Origin: Bacteroidota bacterium
GTDB taxonomy: Bacteria; Bacteroidota; Bacteroidia; UBA4408
Assembly: GCA_016718805.1 (NCBI GenBank)
Contig: JADKCP010000004.1
Span: 248,001-312,000 of the forward strand
Direction of reading: 5' to 3'
Length of the DNA stretch: 64,000 nucleotides
The notes below the pieces were generated by a model. The model searched no databases. It saw only the letters and a program-made list of their open reading frames with translations, and was not told where the DNA came from. Positions 1 to 8,698 of this stretch are shown in pieces (position 1 is the stretch's first letter; every line of letters begins with the position of its first letter). The translations under genes were made by a program, and so were the position numbers.

Positions 1-212
1 GTAAATTGGTGAGTTGGTATGTTGGAGGACTAAATTTTCAAGTTGAACATCATTTATTTCCAAAAATAAGCCACGTTCATTATCCGCAAATAAACAAGTT
101 TGTTCGCGAAACCTGTGAGCAATTTAATTTAAACTACCTCGAATTTCCTACCATGTTTGGTGCATTTAAATCGCACCTTTCGCATTTAAAGCATATTGGT
201 GTAGCTGCCTAA
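1..212 (+). CDS. fatty acid desaturase, C-terminal fragment
   Basis: This is the last 69 or so residues of a membrane fatty acid desaturase; the gene begins before the window and is open at its left edge. The visible part carries the third histidine box of the acyl-lipid/acyl-CoA desaturase family (QVEHHLFP), whose histidines bind the di-iron centre. It is followed by the usual short tail with HYPQI. The Q-x-x-H-H form is typical of front-end or linoleoyl-CoA-type desaturases common in Bacteroidota. A strong terminator follows immediately, so this is the end of a transcription unit. The TTG at position 6 is an internal Leu codon, not a start. Confidence 0.85.
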   Translation, partial: KLVSWYVGGLNFQVEHHLFPKISHVHYPQINKFVRETCEQFNLNYLEFPTMFGAFKSHLSHLKHIGVAA

Positions 213-216
213 TTTT

Positions 217-243
217 AAAAACCTCCTTCGGGAGGTTTTTTTA
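217..243 (+). terminator. rho-independent terminator after desaturase
   Basis: A perfect 10-bp stem (217-226 with 231-240) closes a TTCG tetraloop, and the 3' arm runs into a T tract. It sits 5 bases after the desaturase stop codon. Confidence 0.9.
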
Positions 244-402
244 TTTCAACTTTTTCGTGAACTGCTTGAAGTCTTTGTATAAACGTTTAGTATTCAATAC
301 ATGATTACCTTCAAATCAACGAATTGTAATAGCAGCTATCTTACCAAAGTTTATCCGTAATTTCTCACTCAAATCAATACATTTGCTTCTCAAATTTTAA
401 CA

Positions 403-3258
403 ATGGAACAACCCAAAAAACTCTTCCTTCTTGATGCTTTTGCATTAATATACCGTGCCTATTTTGCTTTTGCCAATAATCAACGGGTAAATTCAAAAGG
501 CTTAAATACATCAGCTGTATTGGGTTTTACCAATACTTTACTCGACGTACTTAAAAAAGAAAAACCAACACATTTGGCAGTCGTTTTTGATACTTCAGCT
601 CCTACATCTCGTCATGAAGAGTTTTCTGATTACAAGGCGCATCGTGAAGAAATGCCCGAAGACCTTAGTCTTGCTATTCCTTATATTTTTAAAGTTGTAG
701 AAGGATTCAATATACCGGCATTGTATTTAGATGGTTTTGAAGCCGACGATTTAATAGGAACTCTTGCTAAAAAAGCAGAAGCAGCTGGTTTTATTACTTA
801 TATGATGACTCCCGACAAGGATTACGGTCAGTTGGTTTCTGAGAATATTTTTATGTACAAGCCTGCCAGACTAGGGAATGGAGCCGAAAAATTAGGCGTA
901 GAAGAAATTTGCAAACGTTGGGAAATTGAACGGGTTGAACAAGTTATTGATATTTTAGGATTGATGGGAGATAAGGTCGATAACATTCCGGGTATACCCG
1001 GCGTAGGTGAAAAAACTGCCATGCAATTGGTGAAGGATTATGGTTCCGTTGAAAATTTATTACAAAATACCCATCAATTAAAAGGCAAACTCAAAGAAAA
1101 GGTTGAAAACAATAAGGACAAAGCACTTTTATCTAAAAAGCTTGCAACCATTATTTGCGATGTTCCTATTGAATTTAACGAAGCTGAATTGTCAATAAAA
1201 GAACCCAATAAAGAGATTTTGCGTGCATTATTTACTGAGTTGGAATTTAGGAGGCTTGCAGAACAAGTGCTTGGTGAAAAATTTGGTGAAGACACTTCGT
1301 CCGAACCTAAAAAAACGATTCCTACTAAGGCTTCAAAATCTGTCGATACCGGGCAAACTAGCATGTTTGAAGCTGCAGATGAAGCTTCATCTGATTCAAC
1401 ATTAACCTTCGAAAATCAGGAAGAACAAGATGTTGTTAGAAATTTTGACACCATACAAACTGTATCGCACAACTATATTTTGGTTGATTCATTTGAAAAG
1501 CGAAAGCAATTAATTGATGCATTACAGCAATCAACTAATTTTTGCTTCGATACAGAAACTACCGGACTAAATGTGTTTGAAGCTGAATTGGTTGGGCTTT
1601 CTTTTGCAATGAAAAAAGGAGAAGCGTATTATGTTCCGGTACCCGAAAACAGAGAAGAAGCTCAAAAATTAATGCTTGAATTTGCGCCACTTTTTGCAGA
1701 TGAAAAAACGCTGAAAATAGGTCAAAATATGAAGTATGATATTTCTGTTTTGCGTAATTACAACATCGAAGTAAAAGGGGCAAAATTCGATACCATGATT
1801 GCACATTACATTTTACAACCTGATATGCGTCACAACATGGATGTTTTGGCCGAAACATACCTCAATTACTCACCGGTTTCAATTGAAAGCCTAATTGGTC
1901 CAAAGGGGAAAAATCAAAGCAGCATGCGTTCGGTAGCCCTAGATAAACTTGTTGAATATGCTGCAGAAGATGCAGATATTACTTTGCAGCTTAACCGCGT
2001 TTTTGAACCTATGCTTCATACAGCCGGAACAAAGCAAGTGTTTGAAACAATTGAAATGCCCTTGATGCCAGTGCTTGCAAATATGGAAGCAGAAGGCATT
2101 AAGCTGGATACTGCTGCCCTTGCTCATTTCTCAATTGAATTAAAAGAAGAATTAGTTAAGGTACAAGACGAAATATTTAGAATGGCAGGAACTACTTTTA
2201 ACATAGCATCTCCAAAACAGTTAGGAGAGGTGTTGTTTGAAGTGATGAAGATTTCCGACAAAGCAAAAAAAACCAAAACCGGACAATATGCAACCGGAGA
2301 AGATGTGTTGGAAAAGCTTGCCAGTACTAATCCGATTGTTGAACATATTTTGATTTTTAGGGAATTGCAAAAATTGAAAAATACCTATGTTGATCCTTTG
2401 CCAACGATGATAAATCCGAATACAGGTAAAATACATACTTCTTACAATCAGGTAGTAGCAGCAACCGGACGATTAAGTTCCGATAAACCCAATTTACAAA
2501 ACATACCTATACGCACCGAAAAAGGGAGAGAAGTTAGAAAGGCTTTTATTCCACGTAATGCTGATTTTACAATACTCTCTGCCGATTATTCCCAAATTGA
2601 ATTGAGGATAATTGCTGAGCTTAGCGGCGATGAAGGAATGATGGAAGCATTTAAAAATGGAGTAGATATACATACCGCAACAGCCTCAAAAGTATTTAAT
2701 GTTCCATTAGATGCTGTTGATAAAGAAATGCGCAGAAAAGCAAAAGCTGTAAATTTTGGAATTTCATATGGACAAACTGCTTTTGGTTTATCGCAAACAC
2801 TGAATATTCCTCGAAAAGAAGCCTCTGAAATAATTGAAAATTATTTTGCACAATATCCAAAAATTCGAGATTTGATGGATAAAAATATTGAATTTGCAAG
2901 GACACACGGATATGTTGAAACAATGCTTGGCAGAAGAAGGTATTTGCGAGATATAAATGAACGCAATCAAACCGTAAGAGCTCAAGCAGAACGAAATGCT
3001 ATTAATGCTCCTATTCAAGGAACTGCTGCCGATATGATAAAAATTGCAATGATTCACATTGACCGCGCATTTAAACAACATGGGTTTAAAAGTAAAATGT
3101 TGCTTCAAGTACACGATGAATTGGTATTCGATGTGCATAAAACTGAATTGCAACAAGTGAAGCAGGTAATTGAAGAAAAAATGAAAAATGCAATACCCAT
3201 GAATGTTCCTATTGAAATTGAAATGGGAACCGGTGACAATTGGTTGCAAGCACATTAA
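403..3258 (+). CDS. polA: DNA polymerase I
   Basis: Full-length DNA polymerase I (951 aa), for Okazaki fragment processing and repair synthesis in the cytoplasm. Residues 1-300 form the 5'-3' flap nuclease, with the acidic site FEADDLIGTLA and the helix-hairpin-helix around IPGIPGVGEKTA. The 3'-5' proofreading domain (about 355-550) keeps its catalytic DTE motif (CFDTETTGL, near 381). The polymerase domain carries motif A DYSQIELR (near 727), motif B RRKAKAVNFGISYG (near 776) and motif C QVHDELVFDV (near 901). All three activities therefore look intact. A Ser/Thr-rich linker (about 300-350) separates the nuclease from the exonuclease. The ATG start gives MEQPKKLFLLDAFALIYRAY, the usual N-terminus. 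It appears monocistronic. Confidence 0.98.
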   Translation: MEQPKKLFLLDAFALIYRAYFAFANNQRVNSKGLNTSAVLGFTNTLLDVLKKEKPTHLAVVFDTSAPTSRHEEFSDYKAHREEMPEDLSLAIPYIFKVVEGFNIPALYLDGFEADDLIGTLAKKAEAAGFITYMMTPDKDYGQLVSENIFMYKPARLGNGAEKLGVEEICKRWEIERVEQVIDILGLMGDKVDNIPGIPGVGEKTAMQLVKDYGSVENLLQNTHQLKGKLKEKVENNKDKALLSKKLATIICDVPIEFNEAELSIKEPNKEILRALFTELEFRRLAEQVLGEKFGEDTSSEPKKTIPTKASKSVDTGQTSMFEAADEASSDSTLTFENQEEQDVVRNFDTIQTVSHNYILVDSFEKRKQLIDALQQSTNFCFDTETTGLNVFEAELVGLSFAMKKGEAYYVPVPENREEAQKLMLEFAPLFADEKTLKIGQNMKYDISVLRNYNIEVKGAKFDTMIAHYILQPDMRHNMDVLAETYLNYSPVSIESLIGPKGKNQSSMRSVALDKLVEYAAEDADITLQLNRVFEPMLHTAGTKQVFETIEMPLMPVLANMEAEGIKLDTAALAHFSIELKEELVKVQDEIFRMAGTTFNIASPKQLGEVLFEVMKISDKAKKTKTGQYATGEDVLEKLASTNPIVEHILIFRELQKLKNTYVDPLPTMINPNTGKIHTSYNQVVAATGRLSSDKPNLQNIPIRTEKGREVRKAFIPRNADFTILSADYSQIELRIIAELSGDEGMMEAFKNGVDIHTATASKVFNVPLDAVDKEMRRKAKAVNFGISYGQTAFGLSQTLNIPRKEASEIIENYFAQYPKIRDLMDKNIEFARTHGYVETMLGRRRYLRDINERNQTVRAQAERNAINAPIQGTAADMIKIAMIHIDRAFKQHGFKSKMLLQVHDELVFDVHKTELQQVKQVIEEKMKNAIPMNVPIEIEMGTGDNWLQAH

Positions 3259-3286
3259 CGATTTATTAAAAAAAAAGGCTTAATAA

Positions 3287-3316
3287 TTTGATTTTTCTTT
3301 TTATTCTATAACTTTG
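3287..3316 (+). promoter_or_regulatory. Bacteroidota-type promoter for the 3345 lipoprotein
   Basis: TTTG (3287-3290) is followed after 18 bases by TAACTTTG (3309-3316), an exact match to the TANNTTTG -7 element. The predicted transcription start lies about 20 bases before the ATG at 3345. Elements seen in sequence; use inferred. Confidence 0.6.
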
Positions 3317-3344
3317 ACTGCAATTATTTAAAACAACTAGTGTT

Positions 3345-4244
3345 ATGATAAAAACAGCTTCAACTACAAAATTGATTCTTGGATTAGCAATAACTGCCTT
3401 GCTTGCTTCCTGCGGAGGCGATAGTTCTGAAGGCGGCAGCAATTCGAATCCGCAAGATTCAGCTGCTCAAAGCGAGATGACTAAAAAAGCGAAAAAAGTG
3501 TTTTATGCTATTCCATCACCTGTTGAAATGGCTAACATGATTAAACAAAGTGGAGCAAATTATAACAAAGACTTATTGAATCCTAAAGAAAATGTTTCTA
3601 AGTATACCACCAATACAAGCATGGCGTTAAATCTTGGTATTTATGGAGCTGATTTAAGCTACACAAGTATTTTTGATCAAACTCAACCAAGTATGCAATA
3701 CATGGGCTGCTCAAAAAAGTTGGCAGATGCTCTTGGTATAACCGGAGCTTTTACCCCGGAAACAGTAGATCGACTTGAAAAAAATGTAAACAATAAAGAT
3801 TCTTTGCTTCAAATTGTTTCTGATGCTTACCTTACTACAGATGCATACTTAAAGGAAAACGAGCGCGCTAGTACATCAGCGTTAATCATTGCTGGAGGAT
3901 GGATTGAAGGGCTTTATATTGCAACTAAAATAGCTTCAAAAGATGCAAAAAACGGAGAAATTTCAACTCGAATTGCAGAGCAAAAATCTGTATTAGAAAA
4001 TTTAATTTCTTTAATTGAATCTTATCCTAATGATCCAAGTCTTGCCGATGTTTTAAACCAACTAAAAAGTTTAAATGAAGTGTATAATGGAATTGGTGGA
4101 GAACCCACTAAAACAGAAGCTTCTACCGACGACAAAACTAAAACAACAACAATCGGAAACAATTCAACCACCAGCCTGACACCTGAGCAATTGGCAACTA
4201 TTTCGGCTAAAGTTGATGCAATCCGCACAAGCATTATTAAATAA
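3345..4244 (+). CDS. putative lipoprotein, unknown function
   Basis: A 299-aa protein with a lipoprotein signal: hydrophobic segment 9-20, then the lipobox LASC with the lipidated Cys at 23, followed by a Gly/Ser-rich spacer (GGDSSEGGSNSN). It is probably exported and lipid-anchored. The body is helical and polar, with no catalytic motif I recognise; it resembles the family-less Bacteroidota lipoproteins that begin with a PSP.EMA-like segment (here AIPSPVEMANMIKQSG). The last 60 residues are Thr/Ser/Lys-rich and low in complexity. A good promoter precedes it and the next secreted-protein gene starts 7 bases after its stop, so the two probably form an operon. Function unknown. Confidence 0.8.
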   Translation: MIKTASTTKLILGLAITALLASCGGDSSEGGSNSNPQDSAAQSEMTKKAKKVFYAIPSPVEMANMIKQSGANYNKDLLNPKENVSKYTTNTSMALNLGIYGADLSYTSIFDQTQPSMQYMGCSKKLADALGITGAFTPETVDRLEKNVNNKDSLLQIVSDAYLTTDAYLKENERASTSALIIAGGWIEGLYIATKIASKDAKNGEISTRIAEQKSVLENLISLIESYPNDPSLADVLNQLKSLNEVYNGIGGEPTKTEASTDDKTKTTTIGNNSTTSLTPEQLATISAKVDAIRTSIIK

Positions 4245-4251
4245 TTAAAGC

Positions 4252-4698
4252 ATGAGAAAAACAGTTTTGAAACATTCTTTAGCCCTGTTGATGATGGCCG
4301 TGATATTTTCGGTTAACACAGCATCAGCACAATGTAAAAATTTTACAATGAAAAAATGTATGCCTGGATTGGCTCCCTTTTTACACAATGGGCAGTTAAA
4401 CAGCACTACATTGTCGCCAGGAGAATCAGCCGAAATGCAAATGACTTTTTATTCGGGACAAGAATACCGTTTATTGATTTGTGGACAAGAGGTGCTTGGT
4501 AATATTGCTTTTAAAGTTACCGATTTAGATAAAAAATCTCTTTTTGATAGTCGCGAACATGAAAATGCAAGTTCTTGGGATTTTAAAATGGCAAGTACTC
4601 AGCAAATCGTAATTGAAGTTATAGTACCTAATCAAAAATCAGCAAATGATATAGCACAAAGTGCCTGTGTATCGATGCTTGTTGGCTACAAAAAATAA
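4252..4698 (+). CDS. small secreted protein, unknown function
   Basis: A 148-aa protein with a clear Sec signal peptide (hydrophobic 10-24, cleavage expected after ASA or near AQC at 26-27). The mature part is about 120 aa with several Cys (CKNFTMKKC, ICGQ, SACVSM) that could form disulfides, and a beta-rich pattern; I do not recognise a named domain. It follows the 3345 lipoprotein by 7 bases and is followed by a strong hairpin terminator, so the two genes likely share one transcript. It is probably a periplasmic or surface protein. Function unknown. Confidence 0.75.
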   Translation: MRKTVLKHSLALLMMAVIFSVNTASAQCKNFTMKKCMPGLAPFLHNGQLNSTTLSPGESAEMQMTFYSGQEYRLLICGQEVLGNIAFKVTDLDKKSLFDSREHENASSWDFKMASTQQIVIEVIVPNQKSANDIAQSACVSMLVGYKK

Positions 4699-4713
4699 TA
4701 ACTACTCGAATTT

Positions 4714-4750
4714 AAAAAAGGGGGCAAAATAAAATTTTGCCCCCTTTTTT
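4714..4750. terminator. strong hairpin terminator
   Basis: A 17-bp perfect stem (4714-4730 with 4734-4750) with a 3-base loop. It has an A run on one side and a T run on the other, so it could stop transcription from both the plus-strand operon (ending 4698) and the minus-strand Sia-like operon (ending 4823). Confidence 0.9.
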
Positions 4751-4822
4751 ATTCTCCTTCCTCTACAGTGATTAATTTTCTTTCTACGTAAGTAGGATTT
4801 TATAGATTAGATTTATTATTTC

Positions 4823-6853
4823 TTACAATCGAAATCCTAAAATTAAAATATCATCGGTTTGGTCTCTCTCGCCTTTCCATTTTAAGAATTCCTTTTCGAG
4901 CAATTGCTTTTGTTGCGGCATACTTTCCTGTGCGATTTCCAATAAGGTTTTTTTGAAAGGGGCATAATAATATTTTTTTCGATCCCTTCCTCCTATTTGA
5001 TCAACATATCCATCTGTAAATAAATAAAAAGTATCTCCTTGCTGATAAAATAATTGTTGTGTAGTAAATTCTTTTTCAATACCTGTATACAAGGTTCCAA
5101 TGGAATATTTATCCCCTTTAAATTCAAGTAATTCGCCATTCCTTATTAAATACAAAGGATGATGCGCACCGGCAAAATGTATTTCACGTTTATCCATATA
5201 TATTGCACAGAGTGAAATATCCATTCCGTATTTAGAATTCAGATTTTCATTTTTTTGTGAAAGGGTTGAAAACACTTCGTTGTTGAGCTCTTTTAAAATT
5301 AAAGAAGGTTCAAAGCTCGACTTTCCCCTAACTACATTTTCCAATAAATTGTATCCTAAAAAACTCATCATGGCGCCCGGTATTCCATGTCCTGTGCAAT
5401 CAATTGCAGCAATTAACAAACACTTCTCGGTTTTGTGCATCCAATAAAAATCGCCGCTAACAATGGATTTGGGTTTGTACAAAACGAAAGCTGAAGGGAA
5501 GTAGTTTTTAAATTCAACTTCTGTAGGAAGAATCAGGTTTTGCACATTTCTGGCATATTCAATACTATCGGTAATATCCCGGTTCTTTTGTTCAATAATT
5601 TCTTTTTGTTTTTTCAATTCACTACGATGCTGGTCGATCAATTTATTTTTTTGCATCAGTAAGCGATTTGCACGCTGCTTTACATAGTATCTGTTTAGTA
5701 AAAAACTGAGTGATATAATTGTAAATAATATTCCACTGATAATAATTAAACGTTGTCTTTTTTCAGTTCCTTCGGCAATAATCTTGTCTTTATTCAGTAA
5801 GGTAATTTCCCTTTCTTGTTGCTGATTTTGAAGCTCTGCCGTTTTCTTTGTTATGCCTTCATTTAATAGAGTGTCTTTAATTTGGGTAAATTCTTTGTAA
5901 TACAAATAAGCTTCTCTGTCGTTTCCTTTAACATGGTATACTGCAGCAAGCGATTCGCAGCAAACTTTTATTACCTCTTTTAATTTAAGGGCTCTGGCAA
6001 TTTCCAAACTTTTTAAATAATTAGAAATTGCTTTATCGTAATTTCCTGAATTATTTTCAGTTTTAGCTAGTAAAACATAAGCGTCACCAATATTATCATA
6101 ACCTGAGGCTAGTCCGAAATTATCCTTCAATTGCTGTTTAATTTGCATCGAAGCAGTTAAAAACTCGAGTGCTTTTTTAGGATTTTTTTGAGTAAGATAT
6201 ACGGTTGCAATATTATTCAACGATTGAGATTTCCCTTTTAAATCGCCGATTGCTTCGCGTAAACTAAGCGCTTTGTTGAAATTTAGGAGTGCCAGCGTGT
6301 CGTTACTTAAATCGCTAAAGGCCAAACCAAGACTATTGTATGAAGTAGCCATGCCGGCAGAGTCGTTGCTTTCGATGCGCAGTTTCAATGCTTTTCGGTG
6401 GTTACTGATAGCTAATGCAAGTAAATTCTGTTTGTAATAAACAAGTCCTAAATTGCTTAATGAAGTAGCAATATCTTCTTTATTACCTAGCTCTTCGCGC
6501 AAGCGCAATGCTCTAAAGCCAAAGGTTAAAGCATCATTGTAATTACCCAAACTATAACTTGCACTACCAATATTGCTAAAAGCTAGCGCTATTTCTTTGT
6601 TTTTTTTTAGTTCTAAGGCTAAAGCTAACTGCTGCTTTCCGACCCACACAGCACGAGAAGGGTCGCTACTTTTCAAATCGGCAAACACCGTATTTAATAG
6701 CTCAAACTTATTCGCTTTATCAACGGTTCCTTTCACTATCAACATCAAACTGTCGATACGGTTGTTTTGGGCTATAAGGGAGTGAAAATCGAGTAAACTA
6801 AGAAGGATAAGAAGCTGAAGTGATTTACAGGATTTTGCGAATAAATACTTCAT
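4823..6853 (-). CDS. TPR-containing SpoIIE-type PP2C phosphatase (SiaA-like role)
   Basis: A 676-aa membrane-anchored Ser/Thr phosphatase. Order of parts: signal peptide (1-28), an array of tetratricopeptide repeats (about 50-330; e.g. ATSLSNLGLVYYKQ), a coiled coil, one transmembrane helix (369-388), a second coiled coil (395-430), and a cytoplasmic SpoIIE/PP2C domain (450-676). Metal-binding acidic motifs are present: SGDFYW (466-471), DCTGHG (485-490), DGYVDQ and the terminal DDIL. The TPR part would lie in the periplasm and could sense a ligand or partner. It is the last gene of a three-gene minus-strand operon, 21 bases after a DUF1987 gene. By analogy with SiaA, which dephosphorylates SiaC in Pseudomonas, the neighbouring DUF1987 protein is the likely substrate (inference). 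Confidence 0.9.
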   Translation of the reverse strand: MKYLFAKSCKSLQLLILLSLLDFHSLIAQNNRIDSLMLIVKGTVDKANKFELLNTVFADLKSSDPSRAVWVGKQQLALALELKKNKEIALAFSNIGSASYSLGNYNDALTFGFRALRLREELGNKEDIATSLSNLGLVYYKQNLLALAISNHRKALKLRIESNDSAGMATSYNSLGLAFSDLSNDTLALLNFNKALSLREAIGDLKGKSQSLNNIATVYLTQKNPKKALEFLTASMQIKQQLKDNFGLASGYDNIGDAYVLLAKTENNSGNYDKAISNYLKSLEIARALKLKEVIKVCCESLAAVYHVKGNDREAYLYYKEFTQIKDTLLNEGITKKTAELQNQQQEREITLLNKDKIIAEGTEKRQRLIIISGILFTIISLSFLLNRYYVKQRANRLLMQKNKLIDQHRSELKKQKEIIEQKNRDITDSIEYARNVQNLILPTEVEFKNYFPSAFVLYKPKSIVSGDFYWMHKTEKCLLIAAIDCTGHGIPGAMMSFLGYNLLENVVRGKSSFEPSLILKELNNEVFSTLSQKNENLNSKYGMDISLCAIYMDKREIHFAGAHHPLYLIRNGELLEFKGDKYSIGTLYTGIEKEFTTQQLFYQQGDTFYLFTDGYVDQIGGRDRKKYYYAPFKKTLLEIAQESMPQQKQLLEKEFLKWKGERDQTDDILILGFRL

Positions 6854-6874
6854 TCTTCATCAATAAGAGTGAAA

Positions 6875-7270
6875 TCAGTGAACAATAAATTCGAAAGGTA
6901 AACTTACCAAATGTGAAAATTCTTCTCCTGATTCTCGCATATCTTCATCCAATTTATCGTAATGCCATCTAACAGTAATGTTTACTTTATTTAATGGATT
7001 ATTGATTTCCTGCAAAATAGCTAATAAATCAAGAATGTATTTAGCGGACGTTGAGTTGAAGTAATCAAATTTAAAATCAAAAACAAGCTGTTTTTCTAGT
7101 GAATTAGTAGCTACTTCTTTCTTCAGGTCTTCTAACCACTGAGTGAGTTGAGCATAAAATTTCCCGGTGTTTTCTGGTCTTGATTCACCTTTAATTTCAA
7201 ACTTTTCCGTTAATAAGTCAAAGTTAACGAGCGGGGTAAAATCAGTTTGTTTTAGAAAAAGGGCCTGCAT
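6875..7270 (-). CDS. DUF1987 / SiaC-family phosphoprotein
   Basis: A 131-aa cytoplasmic protein of the DUF1987 family, to which SiaC belongs. Family features are the GES..PENTGKFYAQ segment (28-42) and the core VFDFKFDYFN followed by STSAKY. In Pseudomonas aeruginosa SiaC the phosphorylated residue is Thr68 within the equivalent loop; here the aligned residue is Ser73, with Thr74 next to it. The second DUF1987 protein of this window (44023) has Thr68 there. It sits between the kinase-like gene (3 bases upstream) and the phosphatase gene (21 bases downstream). It is probably the phospho-switch of the module. Its output partner is not encoded nearby: no GGDEF gene is present in the window. Confidence 0.85.
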   Translation of the reverse strand: MQALFLKQTDFTPLVNFDLLTEKFEIKGESRPENTGKFYAQLTQWLEDLKKEVATNSLEKQLVFDFKFDYFNSTSAKYILDLLAILQEINNPLNKVNITVRWHYDKLDEDMRESGEEFSHLVSLPFEFIVH

Positions 7271-7273
7271 ACA

Positions 7274-7828
7274 TTAATTCATGTTAACCTTAACAATTAA
7301 GGTAAAAAAAGAAATTCCTGCGCTTGCATCTCGAAATTGGTACTCTAATTTATTTTCAGATTTCAACGCCATATCAATCAATCCTATTCCTGCGCCGTTT
7401 GTTTCTCTCATTTCTTCAGCACTACTTTGTAACAAGGCGGAGCGGTATTTTTTACGCATGTTATCACGGTCAAGCGAATTTAGTTCATCAATTGTTCGCT
7501 TTAATTTTTCACCGGTTTGAGTATATACATAATTTCCGGAAATGATATAATAATGCTGTGCATGTGATCCAAATAAAAAAATAGAAGGCCTGTGTTCCTT
7601 TTCCTTTACTTCGGCATGTTTGTAAACATTTTCAAGAGATTCAACAATGATGTTGTAAATCTTCTTTTTTACATTCAATTTCTCATTATAGGGATTTTGC
7701 TCATTCTTTACCGATTTCAAAACAGAGTTTGTTAAGTCGGGTGTAATTTCACCTAGATAGGAGAGCAAAATCTTTTCACGTGAAAGTGTTTGATAAATAT
7801 CAAACAAGTAATTAGTAGTTTGTTCCAA
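7274..7828 (-). CDS. DUF6272 / SiaB-family protein kinase-like protein
   Basis: A 184-aa cytoplasmic protein of the SiaB/DUF6272 type, a divergent GHKL ATPase fold. An N-box-like helix IIVESLENVYKHA (60-72) supplies the Glu and Asn expected for Mg-ATP binding, and a G-box-like NGAGIGLIDMA (144-154) follows. No histidine phosphorylation domain is present, which fits a Ser/Thr kinase acting on a separate protein. It is the first gene of the minus-strand operon and is followed after 3 bases by the SiaC-like gene. Role by analogy with SiaB: phosphorylation of SiaC. Kinase activity is inferred from family and context. Confidence 0.8.
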   Translation of the reverse strand: MEQTTNYLFDIYQTLSREKILLSYLGEITPDLTNSVLKSVKNEQNPYNEKLNVKKKIYNIIVESLENVYKHAEVKEKEHRPSIFLFGSHAQHYYIISGNYVYTQTGEKLKRTIDELNSLDRDNMRKKYRSALLQSSAEEMRETNGAGIGLIDMALKSENKLEYQFRDASAGISFFTLIVKVNMN

Positions 7829-7867
7829 GACTAAATAGATTAGTGAATTGTTTGTTTATAGGCACTA

Positions 7868-7875
7868 CAAAAGTA
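7868..7875 (-). promoter_or_regulatory. putative -7 element of the Sia-like operon
   Basis: On the minus strand these bases read TACTTTTG, an exact TANNTTTG match about 40 bases before the start codon at 7828. No good TTTG -33 element is present at the usual distance, so this is tentative. Confidence 0.4.
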
Positions 7876-8048
7876 GTTTCAAATTTAACTTGCTTCCATC
7901 AGCTTTTTCAAACATTTCAACGATAATTTGTTAAAAATTAGCCCAACACGCGTATTGGTAAGTCTTATGTTAAAAAATCCACAACGAAGGCCATTTCTCA
8001 CACTATTTAACAAAATGGCGCTAATAGAGCTAGTATCATTTTATACCT

Positions 8049-8459
8049 TTGAGTAAAAATCAACGAAATAGCGTGCAATTTTCATTTACAAAAGAGGAGC
8101 GATTGTGCAGCCGTAAGCTGATTCAAGAGGTATATGATACAGGGAAATCGTTTAACAGTAATGGATTTCGAATAAATTGGAAACATCAGACTTCGATACC
8201 TTTTCCTGCACAAGTGCTATTAACCGTACCTAAAAAATTGGTGAAAAAGGCCGTGCACCGCAATCGAATTAAACGAATCATGCGCGAAGTATACCGAAAA
8301 CATAAGCATCAATTGTATGAACAGCTAAACAATGGAAATAAAAAAATAGTTTTTAGCATTGCATATATGGGTAAAGAGGAACCTGTATATGCAGAGTTTG
8401 AGACCAAAATAATTTTAACTTTACAGCGGTTATTTAAAGAGATTGAAAAAAATAATTAG
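8049..8459 (+). CDS. rnpA: ribonuclease P protein component
   Basis: The protein subunit of RNase P, which with the rnpB RNA matures tRNA 5' ends. The 136-aa protein shows the family N-terminus FTKEERLCSRKLIQEVYDTG and the RNR signature region HRNRIKRIMREVYR (about 75-88). Translation starts at TTG (8049); a GTG eight codons later (8073) is an alternative, and no ATG fits. The sequence TACCTTTG (8044-8051), a perfect -7 promoter match, overlaps the TTG, which would favour the later GTG if it is used as a promoter. The 3' end overlaps yidD by 17 bases, the common rnpA-yidD arrangement. No rpmH gene is found upstream. Confidence 0.95.
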   Translation: MSKNQRNSVQFSFTKEERLCSRKLIQEVYDTGKSFNSNGFRINWKHQTSIPFPAQVLLTVPKKLVKKAVHRNRIKRIMREVYRKHKHQLYEQLNNGNKKIVFSIAYMGKEEPVYAEFETKIILTLQRLFKEIEKNN

Positions 8460-8664
8460 TGCTCCTTTTATTTTACTAATCACCATCTATCAATATGCAC
8501 TTTCTCCTTTTTTACCAAATGCATGCAGATACACTCCTACTTGCTCACAATATGGAAAAGAAGCGCTTCAAAAATACGGTGTACTTAAAGGGGGATACCT
8601 AACATTAAAACGATTTTTATCTTGTAATCCCTGGGGAGGTCATGGTCACGATCCGGTTCCATAA
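8443..8664 (+). CDS. yidD: membrane protein insertion efficiency factor YidD
   Basis: A 73-aa small amphipathic inner-membrane protein that helps YidC-dependent insertion. The family signature is complete: YQYALSPFLPNACRYTPTCS with the conserved Cys residues, then the GGYLTLKRFLSCNPWGG segment and the C-terminal HGHDPVP. It starts with TTG inside the rnpA 3' end (17-base overlap in another frame), so it is translationally coupled to rnpA. Length is usual for the family. Confidence 0.95.
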   Translation: MKKIISAPFILLITIYQYALSPFLPNACRYTPTCSQYGKEALQKYGVLKGGYLTLKRFLSCNPWGGHGHDPVP

Positions 8665-8698
8665 ATTGAAATAAAATCTGATAAATATTATCCAACAC

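Noticed and set aside
2788..3255. A 155-codon minus-strand frame within polA
   Set aside because: It is an antisense shadow of the conserved polymerase domain, Cys/Phe/His-rich, with no domain pattern.
7829..8048. Ribosomal protein L34 gene (rpmH) expected before rnpA
   Set aside because: No L34-like frame is present in any phase of this gap.
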